Source: Hysterangium stoloniferum (Eukaryota > Basidiomycota > Agaricomycetes > Hysterangiales > Hysterangiaceae). Taken from it: a stretch of 64,000 nucleotides of DNA. Position 1 is the stretch's first letter; each line of letters begins with the position of its first letter. A model generated the notes under the pieces. That model was given only the letters and a program-made list of their open reading frames with translations, did no database searches and was not told the origin of the DNA. This document shows, piece by piece, positions 54,911-64,000 of the stretch. Where the stretch lies: the NCBI GenBank assembly GCA_015178975.1, contig WHVD01000197.1, positions 1-64,000 of the forward strand. The letters are read 5' to 3'. The position numbers were made by a program, and so were the translations under genes.

Positions 54911-55865
54911 GAAGCTGTTCCAACAAACTGTACTTCCTCATAATCAATATCCTCATCATCATCTTCAGCTAGAGCTGGAGCTGGTTGTACCTTCCACCAT
55001 TCACCAGGTTGCTTTGGAACATGCTGAGAGCGACGAAGCTGTGGTTCTGGTGCAGGTGGAGGAGGTAGTTGAATGGGTTCAGGAAGTGCAGGAATCTGAG
55101 CAGGAGGTGCAGGAATACAAGCAGGAGGTGCAGGAATATGAGTAGGAGGGACAGAAATATCATTATCCTCCTCTACTTCTGGCACAAATAAAGGAATGTC
55201 AGAGTTTGGTATATTTGGGAAAAGCCTAATATTAGGCATTGGTCCAGTAGTAGATAGACCAGGAAAGTGGTGTTTATCAAATACAGCCCATTCAGAGATG
55301 ATAAACTTCTTTGTAACAGGGTTGTAGAATTGCCAACCTTTGTATCCCACAGGATAGCCTAGAAAGAGGCATTTCTCCATGTGTGACTGAAGTGACTTCC
55401 TTTTGTCCTTTTGAATGTAAACATAGGCAGTACACCCCCACACTCGCAAGTTGCTCACATCTGGTTTCTGCTTGTACCATTGCTCATAGGGTGTAGTTTT
55501 AGGTAATGGTGCAGTAGGCAGACGATTCCATACATAGACATAAGATGCCACAGCATGATTCCAGAATGAGGCAGGCATACGCGCTTCATGCATCATGGCA
55601 GTGACATGATCAGCCAAGTTGTCTTCTGAGGCCTATTTGGCTTTTTCTTCCCTTTAGCACGATTGGTAAGGACACTCTCCTGTGCTTCCTGCTGCTTCTT
55701 GATGAAGCGATGACACTTGTCCATAGTATGGTTGGTCATGGAGCAGAAAGCACATTTGAGAAATGCAGTGGGTGCATTGCCCTGAGACATTGTCTCCTGA
55801 GTGCTGTTTGCCTTCTTCCCTTTAGTCTGATTGACTTTAGGGAATTGGGGAATGGAAGATGGCAT
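54911..55865 (-). pseudogene. Copia X fragment (short gag fused to integrase C-terminal part)
   Basis: ATG at 55865 (MPSSIPQFPK), with the same short gag and zinc knuckle as copia-1. After RPQKT near 55620 an internal deletion of about 1 kb joins it to ADHVTAMMHEA of the integrase core, in another frame. It continues through the Pro-rich linker to EEVQFVGTAS at 54911. Confidence 0.88.
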
Positions 55866-56093
55866 TGTAGTATAGACGCAGCAAACTCGCAAAGAAGTTG
55901 AGAAAAAAGGTATTTAACTCGAGGTCCAGACGGTAGTCTCGAGGGAAACTCAGCCTTAGTGGCATACAAGTTCCTCCCTACTAGCAACAGCAATAAGGCT
56001 GGGCCTGGCAGGGGAATATAAAGTATAGGCTGAAACTTACTCAAAAGAAGCGAGTTTGCAAAACGTTATACAGTACTAGAGCGCTTAGAGTGC

Positions 56094-56106
56094 GGGGCCC
56101 ATAACC
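56094..56106 (-). other. Primer binding site of copia X
   Basis: GGTTATGGGCCCC on the minus strand directly after the LTR; same iMet half-tRNA type as at 14008. Confidence 0.75.
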
Positions 56107-56455
56107 TGTTAAATGTGATCTGTGACTTACTGTGACACGTGACACACACAAGTCTGAGGAAAGTTGTTACTATTCAGGTCACTAACTACAAGCTTATATA
56201 TGTTATACATCAGTAGGCTTGTCAGCTGTCATAAGTGACAGCTGGTTGACAGCTGGTTGACAGCTGTCATAAGTGACAGCTGATTGACAGCTTGAATGGA
56301 AACTGACAGCTGATTGACAGCTGGAATACAAAGTGACAGCTGATTGACAGCTGTCATGGGAAATGAACTGGGAATACCCTGGAACATGCTGGAAGCTTCT
56401 AGAAGCTTCTAGAAGGTTCCAGAAGGTTTTGGAGACAGTGGAGGCAGTTTTAACA
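56107..56455 (-). repeat. 5' LTR of copia X (LTR-S, 349 bp)
   Basis: Complete LTR-S on the minus strand, inserted in gypsy D' at GCCTT (56456-56460). Heat-shock array at 56392-56424. Confidence 0.95.
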
Positions 56456-57714
56456 GCCTTTGTCGTCTATCGCAACGGGAAACCACGAGTAGTGATCGAC
56501 TATAGAAAGTTGAACAGTCTAACAGTTCCCAATGAATTCCCGCTGCCATGCCAGTCAGAAATCATACAAGCGCTTTCGGGCTCCAACATCTTATCTTCCT
56601 TCGATGCACTAGCCAGTTTTACCCAACTTGAAATGTTAGAGGAAGACAAGTCAAAGACTGCCTTCAGATCCCATCAAGGACTGTGGCAATTCAGGAGAAT
56701 GCCCTTTGGACTTCGTAATGGACCTTCTATATTCCAAAGGGTTATGCAAACTGTACTTGCACCTTACTTATGGATATTCTGCCTGGTTTATATTGACGAC
56801 ATTGTGATCTTTTCTAAGATATGGGACGATCATCTAGAACATTTAGATCAGGTTTTATAAGCCATAATTGCCGTGGGAATCACTCTCTCACCCAAAAAGT
56901 GCTATGTAGGGTATAATTCGATTCTACTACTAGGACATAAGGTGTCTAGACTCGGCTTTTTGACCCATCAAGAAAAGGTCGCCACTATATTAGAATTGGC
57001 TACGCCTTCTAAGATAGCGGATCTTCAACGTTTTCTAGGAATGGTTCTGTATTTCTCTGCATACATACCATTTTACTCCTGGACGGTCGCTCCACTTTTC
57101 AACCTCTTGAAGAAAGGAGTTCGTTGGAATTGGGATTCTGAACACGCCTGAGCTTTTGAGGATATCAAGGTTGCGTTGAGCTCAGCTCCAGTACTCGGAC
57201 ACCCCGTGAATGGTATGCCTTACTGGTTATACACGGACACTTTGGACTTTGCGCTAGGATGTTGTCTCCAACAAATACAGAAAATGGCGCTTAAAGACCT
57301 TAAGGATACGAAAATCTATTCCCAAGCACGAGCAGCCTTCGATCAATCACGAGACGTGCCCATCTTTGTTACTCATTATAGAACCAAGGAGCCGGAATTC
57401 ACCTGGACGGATTCCTGGGCCGCAGATTTTGATGACACCAGTGTCACAGTTGAACGCATTATCACCTACTGGAGCTGTACGCTCAAGAAAGCAGAATGTA
57501 ACTATTCAGCCACAGAGCGAGAAGCGTTAGCCGCTAAAGAAGAATTAGTCCATTTCCAGCCCTTTATCGAAGGCGAACATATCCTTCTGATCACTGACCA
57601 TGCGGCGTTACAATGGGCCAGATCTTACGAGAATACTAATCGTCGACTGGCCGCATGGGGGGCAGTATATGCTGCATACCCCGGTCTGGAAATCCTACAT
57701 AGAGCAGGACGAAT

Positions 57715-58284
57715 TGTTAAAGGCATAGAAAAGATGTTGACCCAGCCTGGGATTGAACCAAGGACCTCCTGGCTTTATATGCAGGTGCTCTTAACCACTG
57801 AGCTACTGGACCTATAGTCTAGTATTATATGATGGATTATATATACATATATATAAGGACTTGTGATGCCAACTTGTGCTCTTATAACAGTTTATATAAC
57901 TGATGGCAAGCCTGGGTCTTATAACAGTCTGTCACATATAGATATTGTATTTTCCCATTTCTAACACTTCCCCTGAAATCAATATCTAGTCTATACCCTA
58001 TGCAGCGCACCAAGCTCAGGGGGCCCATAACCTGTTAAAGGCATAGAAAAGATGTTGACCCAGCCTGGGATTGAACCAAGGACCTCCTGGCTTTATATGC
58101 AGGTGCTCTTAACCACTGAGCTACTGGACCTATAGTCTAGTATTATATGATGGATTATATATACATATATATAAGGACTTGTGATGCCAACTTGTGCTCT
58201 TATAACAGTTTATATAACTGATGGCAAGCCTGGGTCTTATAACAGTCTGTCACATATAGATATTGTATTTTCCCATTTCTAACA
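57715..58284 (-). mobile_element. Complete TRIM retrotransposon with tRNA-like LTRs, TSD CGAAT
   Basis: 570 bp, flanked by CGAAT at 57710-57714 and 58285-58289. Two 252-bp LTRs (57715-57966 and 58033-58284), identical as far as I can read, enclose only 66 bp. On the minus strand that interior is the primer site GGTTATGGGCCCC, a short spacer, and the purine tract CAGGGGAAG. There is no coding capacity, so proteins must come from another element, perhaps a Copia with the same primer site. Identical LTRs suggest recent insertion. Confidence 0.95.
57738..57812 (-). other. tRNA-like sequence in TRIM LTR (also 58056-58130)
   Basis: 75 nt. Acceptor strands GGTCCAG and CTGGGTC pair at all seven positions (two G-U). 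The D arm has A-box TAGCTCAGTGG, the T arm CTTGG/CCAGG encloses B-box GGTTCAATCCC. The anticodon stem has a C-C mismatch with an enlarged loop. A TTTT run follows about 10 nt later, a possible pol III stop. Not called a tRNA gene because it is part of a dispersed LTR. Confidence 0.8.
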
Positions 58285-60095
58285 CGAATACATAGCAACG
58301 TTGACCCACTGTCCAGACTTCCTTGAGTACCGGACTATGCTAGCCCCATGAGGGACGACCTTTTACCGATCGTAGCGGATTCTTATAACTGGAATAACGA
58401 TGAGACGTTATGGGAGAACAAACCAGCGGAAAAGGCCGTCTTTCTTACTCATCACGAGTTAGTCGAACCAGTCGGAACCATGGAAGAGGTCCCCCAAACG
58501 AAATGGGATTTGCACAACCTCCCCAGAAACGATGAAACCGATGAAGCGAATTTTACTCTCTCTAATCCACAATTGCTTATAGAGATCGACGAAAATTACG
58601 CTAAGGAACTTCGCGACAGATATCAGAAGGACCCTGCCTTCAGAAACTATTACACCACCGATCCCATTTCTCCAAACATGGTAACTACTCCTTCGCATTA
58701 TTTCATCGGCAAGAATAAGCTATTGTTCTTTTGAGATTTGGACTGGAAAAGTCGAATCTGCGTTCCTAGCAGCATGATGACGACCATACTCAAGCTGATA
58801 CATGATAACCCCTTCGAAGGAGCTCATGCAGGCGGCCACAGGCTCTTTAATCTGATGAAAGACCGTTTCTTCTGGCCGAGGATGTTGCATGACTGCGTGG
58901 CGTACGCTCGCAGCTGCGACATATGCCAAAAAACTAAAATTGATCATTCCGCTCGACAAGGAGCTCTTTGACCCGCGGATGTACCCCTAAGGCCGTTTGA
59001 GGTTGTCTCGATGGACCTGATTACTGGATTGCCTCCTTCTACAGAGGGTGATTATTCCGCTATCTTCATCACCATGGATAAACTCATGCGTTTCTTAATC
59101 TGTGAACCTACCACTTCAGATCTATCTGCAGAAGGATTTGTGCGAATCTTCGTGAATAAAGTAGCCGCTCCTTTCGGTCTGCCTTCAAGGATAATCTGTG
59201 ATCGAGACAAGAGGTGGACCTGTAGGTTCTGGAGGGAAGTCTGCAAAGTATATGGAAGTGCCCTTGCAGTATCCTTGTCCCACCACCCTCAGACCGACGG
59301 TCAAACAGAGAATGCTAATGCTATTGTGGAGCAAATGCTCAGAGTGTACTGCGCCTCTTCGAAGGAGGAATGGTCTAAATGGACTCAAGTAGTGGCTCAT
59401 ACCTACAATTTGACGGTTCAAAGCTCAACAAGCTATGCGCCGGCCTTTTTGCTGATGGGCTACTTACCAAGAGGAATGTCTAGCTGTCTGGGAGGGGACG
59501 ACCCTGTGGTTCCCAGAGAATTATTGGATAGCCCTGTAGCCGACCAATGGATCTTAGAATTGGAAAATCACCGACAAGTGGCGCGGGATTCGATTGCGTG
59601 AGCACAAGAAACCCAAGCTCGCAGTTACAACAAGAGACGGAGATTAGTGGAAGATATATCAGAGGGAGATTATGTTCTGATTAATCCCCATTCTCTCGAG
59701 CTCATCGAAGCCAAAGGACCCGGAAGGAAACTTATACAAAGATGGATAGGGCTGTTTGAGGTCTTGGAAAAGATCAATCCTCAAGTCTTCCGATCTGCAT
59801 TCTCTCGGAATATCAATTACATCCAGTGATTAATCGAGATCATCTTAAAAAGTACCACCTCTCCCCTAAGGAATTCGGATCCAGGGAGCTACTTGAGAAC
59901 CCTCAAGAACTCAATCGTAACGACGAGGAGTACGAAGTAGAAGCTATAGTAGGGCACAAAAAGCATCAAAATCGACTCCTTTTCCAGGTTCGATGGAAAG
60001 GATATGGACCGGAGGAGGACACTTGGTTAAACGGCAATGACCTTCGTAATGCTCCCGCTCTCCTTAGAGCTTACAAGACTATTTATCGAATTTAA

Positions 60096-60290
60096 TAATC
60101 ATTTCACATCCTTACGACGACAACGCTGTCTATCTACTTCTAGCTCTACCCCCCCACTTTCTTCCCCCTCGGCCTTTCACTTCAATAACTGAGCGGAGCT
60201 TGAAATTAATATAAAATACGTAAATTCGCTAAAGAAAATTTTATTCCCCCTATCTCTTCCCTCCACGTCAACCTCTCTAATCAGTATACT
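60096..60290 (+). promoter_or_regulatory. Pol-ORF3 spacer of gypsy D' with TATA motif
   Basis: TATAAAAT at 60210-60217, preceded by GAGCGGAG and followed by TAAATTCGC, 81 nt before the ATG; matches gypsy C. Confidence 0.5.
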
Positions 60291-61150
60291 ATGTCGCAGG
60301 AGCAGCAACCCAAACCCAAATTCCCCAACTTCAAAAGAATACCGCGACCTCAACCTATTAATACCTCTACCACGCCGTCTCGTACTGAACAAGTCGAGCA
60401 CTCCACGAACAACTCTGGAACGCCTTTGCCAATACCCTCCGCTGCGCAGGGCGACATCATGGGAATGTCCACCGACTCAGGGAACGGGACCACCTTTACT
60501 CCATACGCTCCTCTTCCCAGACCCCGATTTCCTAATTTCAAAAGAATACCTCGACCTCAAACTACAGTTCCTTCTGCCCCATCACCTCAAACAGAAACTG
60601 TCGAGCACGTGGAGGAGACCTTGTCGTCCACGAGTCCTACGTGGATGGACTCTATTTCGAAAGCTACACCATGGTCCTCTAATACTTGGGGGGCTCCCTC
60701 GGGAACGTGGAGCGAAACCCCACCACCTTCTCGTAGTATTTTCCCTTCTACCGAAGAGGAGATCAAAAGGAAATGGCAGTCTGAGGCTTTCTCATTGCAG
60801 GTTCAGGAGGAATTGAAAACACTTAAACGGAAGAGGAGAGAGGAGTACTTGGAAGGACAGCGGAGGATGGGGGCTAGGGATAATGTCCCTTCAAGGCGGA
60901 CACGGCAGGAATGGAGGAGAATGGAAGGGTACGATAATCCTTCAATCATCGCTCCCCCTTCGGGTCATAAATGGACGGATTCCGCTGAAATGGATTGCAG
61001 CGACGGGGGCACACCATGTGTTCGGAGTGTAGGACAAAAAAGTAGGAAAGAAAAAGACAGGGTCACCGTCTACGATTGGGACAAAGTACGGAGGATCAAA
61101 TTACAAAGCATTGCATTGCGACATGGAGATGGAGTTGCACTACCTCCCAG
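60291..61150 (+). CDS. ORF3 of gypsy D', cut by LTR-B
   Basis: ATG 60291, open for about 287 codons up to the LTR junction. The duplicated FKRIPRPQ motif is near residues 11 and 83. The charged helical region (KRREEYLEGQRRMG), KWTDSAEMD, GTPC and YDWDKVRRIKLQ blocks follow. It is the cleanest proximal ORF3 in subfamily II and shows that selection or recent origin kept this frame open while pol gathered stops. The distal half is missing. Confidence 0.8.
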
Positions 61151-61781
61151 TGTGAAGAGTGGTAGAAGTTCTAACCGTTCTATATACAAAGAATATCGAC
61201 TGTTGAAGTATAATACCACGATGTATTGACTGTCTAAGTCTAATACGGACCGAACACGTATTGACTACTTAGTTCAATACAATAGAGAGAAGTAGCTATC
61301 TAAAGTAAGGTAGATAGCTAGAACGAATAAGCAGAATTGACTGGTTAAGTGCGATTCTGGACAACTGCTCGAGTGCAAGTAGAGTAGTTAGAGAGTCAAA
61401 TAATAGAGTAGCGTGGATGTAGTCCACGTGAGTTGAGATAAGGATTGAGTTTCCACTGATACAGTTCGAAACTCAGTTTGAATGAGTAGCTAAAGCCCAT
61501 CTGTGACGGTCGAGACAATACACCAATCACAACTTACAGGACACTAACGGGTGTCTGGGTAAGTCGTGGTTGTGGTGTAAAAAGTGTCTGAGTTCTAAAC
61601 TATGGGCACTAGAATACATAAGTCTGGCATGTGTGCACCCACAAGAGTCGATGTACCACATACATAGGTTGTCGAACTAATTATAGATATAATAAAAGAG
61701 AGAAAATAGAAATAATAAAGGAAATATATTAAGAGCTCATCCAACTATATTTCCTGAGTGTATTTCGCCATACCTCTCACA
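61151..61781 (-). repeat. LTR-B, the 3' LTR of gypsy C (now inverted)
   Basis: 631 bp. On its inner side (61782-61792) is the purine tract CTGGGGGGCAC, as in gypsy A, so it is a true 3' LTR attached to the distal ORF3. Its outer flank is ORF3 of D' (CCCAG). Confidence 0.9.
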
Positions 61782-61806
61782 GTGCCCCCCAGGTTGAAGA
61801 GCTATG

Positions 61807-62468
61807 TCAAAGAAGATGTCGAAGGACGCTTGGAACTCTTCCCCATGTGTCCTGCGATGAACCCCCAAGGTGTAGGATAGTGTTGCCCCAGGCGAGATGC
61901 TTGGCACGAAAGGAAAGAGCGATGTCCTCCCGCCTCGAAGCGTCATTGGTGGATGTCAACCCATCTAGTTTTTGGATCAACAAGACCCAACGACCGTAGG
62001 CCTTCTGGCGCGTTCGAATTATGGCGCGAACGCAATCAGCAGAAGCATCAGTTATACGGGCAATGAGAGGGGGTCGAGGGTGTAGTGATGGCGGGGTAGG
62101 AGTGATGAGCGGTGTGGAGCTCATGTCTCCCCCAGAGGGGATTCCTCTCGAAGTGTCCGAATCTGGCAACAGTTGCTCCAACAAGTCAACAAGGTCCACT
62201 GCAGAGTGGGTTGGTGTGTGGTCAGGAAGAACACAAGAAGAGTTGACAAGTAAGGACCGAAACATAGAAAGTTCCACCCGTTCGATATCCTCCGCTAAAC
62301 GCAGCTGTTCCTTAGGGTCATTGACGCATAAATAAAATGTGCTCATGCGGTCCGACAACGTGAGAGACTTGCTATACCCCTGGATATGCCCTTTAAGAAG
62401 GGGGTGCCACAGGGTTGGTCCCAGTCGCATTAATGTGCGTCCCACGGTGAAGATGTCGGAGGGGTAAT
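61807..62468 (-). CDS. ORF3 of gypsy C, distal part (displaced)
   Basis: Minus strand from 62468: YPSDIFTVGRTLM, helical region, VDLVDLLEQLLP, LIARITDA, RQKAYGRWVLL, LHLGGSSQDTWG, stop at 61809-61807. It is open over 219 codons. It continues exactly where the proximal part stops at 52912 (compare VNYPSEQFPV in copy A), and both edges carry ATTAC. Confidence 0.85.
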
Positions 62469-62716
62469 TGTTAGAGTATGATATTACAGCTCTTACATAG
62501 TCTATGATGTTCCCTATATTTTTCTGATATTTGTAGTATTTTTCCCAGCACTGTAGGTGCAGTATTGAGTGAGTTACCTAGTAAGGTAACTGATGTGTAG
62601 GTGCTTAGGTAAGCACCCTGTAGTATACTCCGCTGTGGGTGTGGGAAAGTCTCCTTAGTGTTTACTTTCCTCACACTCACAGGGTGTTTGTCAAGAGTTA
62701 TTCAACTGTTTCAACA
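62469..62716 (+). repeat. LTR2, 5' LTR of copia F and right inversion boundary
   Basis: 248 bp, TGTTAGAGTATG to GTTTCAACA. A primer site follows directly, so it is a genuine 5' LTR. Confidence 0.95.
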
Positions 62717-63317
62717 GGTTATGGGCCCCGGCTTCTAAACCGGTACATCCAGTTGTCATCTGTGCAATCCATCACTTTGCACATCTTTTCTGACAACTTC
62801 TACTTGTCCAAAACACTCTACATTGGGTTTGGATTTTATTTTGGTTATATCTCCTTGGATTTTGGCCTGATTTGGTCGCTTTTTGGACTCACATCTCACA
62901 CCTGTGATTGTGCGCATTTTTCGCCCATTTAGGCGCCCGTGTCCATAAAAGGAAATATATTCCCACGCTCCAAATCGCTTGTCGTCGCTCAATTTCCCTT
63001 TTTTGGGCAACTTCATTTTTATCACCCTTGTGACTCACCCTGTCACACCCTGTCACCTCTCTCTCCAGTCACACTCTTCCCTCACACCTCAAGCACTTCA
63101 CAGTATCATCTGGGTCTGTGCCACGTCATTTTCCCTTTTTAACACGGTCTTTTAGATACATTGAACTTGAACTGTTGGCATTGTGCTCTTCAGTGGGCCT
63201 TTGTTTTTACCTTCCTTGCAATATCACGGTAACCCTGTTGAGCAAGGCGGTGTTACAACTGCGAGTCCAATTACTTAGTTCTTTTTAAGTTAAATTCTTG
63301 GTGGATATTGACGTGTC
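62717..63317 (+). other. Copia F primer site and leader
   Basis: GGTTATGGGCCCC at 62717-62729 is the iMet half-tRNA type site. A small CCGG-TTCTAAA-CCGG-like hairpin follows. The remaining leader of about 590 bp has no convincing ORF. Confidence 0.8.
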
Positions 63318-64000
63318 ATGGCATCCAGTGATACTTACAAACGTAGTGTCATATTGGGAGAGAATAATTATGAGGATTGGAGACATGACGTAATTGGTCT
63401 TTTGCGTATGGAGAACTGTCTCTCTATTGCCACTGGCAAAGAAAAACAACCTAGTGAGACTAGTTTACAGTCTGCCTGGTTGGAGCGCTCCAATAAAGCA
63501 GCTGGTATCATATGGCGCTCTCTTGGACCTACACAGCGCACCCATGTTGACATTGATGATGGTCCTGATGATATGTGGTCTAAAATTGACAAGGCACATA
63601 ATAAACAACTCCCTGCAATTCGTTTTAGTGCCTACAATGACCTCTTTAATATTCGGAAGGAACCTGATGAATCTCTAACTTCATTAATGAGTCGTGTTGA
63701 CAAGGTTTGTGCACGTGTCCAGAACTTGCGTCCAAAGGGGTACACTCTTGCCATGCTGGATGATGAGCTTGCTGCTCTCACTTTACTTCGTTCTCTGCCT
63801 GAATCTGACTCTGTGTGGACTTCATCTTTAATGATGAATACTGCTATCACATTCTCTGATGTCAAAACTCACTTTGCATCACAAGAGAGTTTGCAGTCTG
63901 CCAGAAGTTTAGAGACGGCGAACAAAATTGTGTCAAAGACTTCCAACACTTCTGGTAAAGTTCCTTGCACATTCTGCAATGGTTCCACCCACACCCAAGA
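63318..64000 (+). CDS. Copia F Gag, open to window end
   Basis: ATG 63318 (MASSDTYKRSVILG). All 227 codons to the window end are open. The N-terminus fits the Copia Gag capsid family (UBN2-like): LGENNYEDWRHDV, AWLERSNKAAGIIWRSL, FNIRKEPDESLTSLMSRVD and LTLLRSLPES. A zinc knuckle begins at CTFCNGSTHT and is cut by the end. It is a full-length capsid region, unlike copia-1 and X. No lesion is visible, so this is the best candidate for a functional element here. Confidence 0.9.
   Translation, partial: MASSDTYKRSVILGENNYEDWRHDVIGLLRMENCLSIATGKEKQPSETSLQSAWLERSNKAAGIIWRSLGPTQRTHVDIDDGPDDMWSKIDKAHNKQLPAIRFSAYNDLFNIRKEPDESLTSLMSRVDKVCARVQNLRPKGYTLAMLDDELAALTLLRSLPESDSVWTSSLMMNTAITFSDVKTHFASQESLQSARSLETANKIVSKTSNTSGKVPCTFCNGSTHTQ

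Larger units (their letters stand above)
56456..60095 (+). pseudogene. Gypsy D' pol (subfamily II)
   Basis: Starts within RT (AFVVYRNGKPR) at the copia X insertion. The palm YIDD is intact near 56790. RNase H, HHCC finger, integrase core (CDRDKRW) and chromodomain (VRWKGYGPEEDTW) follow. Stops are at 56858 (TAA; gypsy C has CAA), 57149, 58323, 58732, 58969 and 59599 (all TGA; gypsy C has CGA at the equivalents of 57149 and 58732). A frameshift lies near 59790. A complete TRIM interrupts RNase H at 57715-58284. Three TGA codons (58323, 58969, 59599) are shared with gypsy C. Confidence 0.92.

Noticed and set aside
57738-57812. Genuine tRNA gene
   Set aside because: The sequence folds like a tRNA but recurs as a fixed part of a dispersed LTR at six loci, and its anticodon stem is mismatched with an enlarged loop. 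Called tRNA-like only.

Overview
The window looks like a transposon graveyard from a filamentous fungus, most likely a basidiomycete. This rests on overall character: chromodomain Ty3/Gypsy elements, Copia elements with an internal initiator-tRNA-type primer site, Tc1/mariner elements, and 60-70-nt GT-AG intron-like segments. I found no host gene, rRNA or true tRNA gene. Nearly all of the 64 kb is explained by LTR retrotransposons, their solo LTRs, and two Tc1/mariner elements nested in one another.

Names used here. Gypsy subfamily I is copy A (1-5791) and copy B (34583-43791), with LTR-A. Gypsy subfamily II is E1 (12873-7621, minus), C (44043-52912, with its distal end now at 62468-61151 minus) and D' (56456-61150), with LTR-B/LTR-C. 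Gypsy family III is element D (20314-28856, minus) joined to the 5' part of a relative, E (18543-20313). Copia family S (LTR-S) is copia-1 (13659-18542) and the fragments X and Y (53161-56455, minus). Copia family 2 (LTR2) is copia F, running off the right end. A miniature retrotransposon (TRIM) has a tRNA-like sequence inside its LTR; six loci are present, one of them complete (57715-58284).

Layout. 1-7.6 kb: 3' half of gypsy A, then a solo-LTR cluster. 7.6-12.9 kb: degenerate E1 with two solo LTRs. 12.9-18.5 kb: three nested partial LTRs and copia-1. 18.5-28.9 kb: E and D; the D pol is open except where a TRIM chimera and three LTR-S solos interrupt it. 29-34.6 kb: integrase fragment, nested LTRs, mariner 1 and one unexplained gene fragment. 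34.6-43.8 kb: gypsy B. 43.8-52.9 kb: gypsy C with mariner 2 inside a solo LTR. 53-62.7 kb: a segment apparently inverted between two LTR2 copies. 62.5-64 kb: start of copia F.

Main observations. (1) All seven complete LTR-S copies carry a seven-unit heat-shock element. (2) The TRIM carries pol III A/B boxes in its LTR and shares its primer site with two Copia families. (3) One element has two different LTRs yet a perfect target duplication. (4) Gypsy subfamilies I and II carry a third ORF downstream of pol, behind a conserved TATA-containing spacer. (5) A matching target duplication and a split ORF reveal an LTR-mediated inversion. (6) Many nonsense codons are CGA-to-TGA changes. All family calls come from reading motifs; no database search was run.
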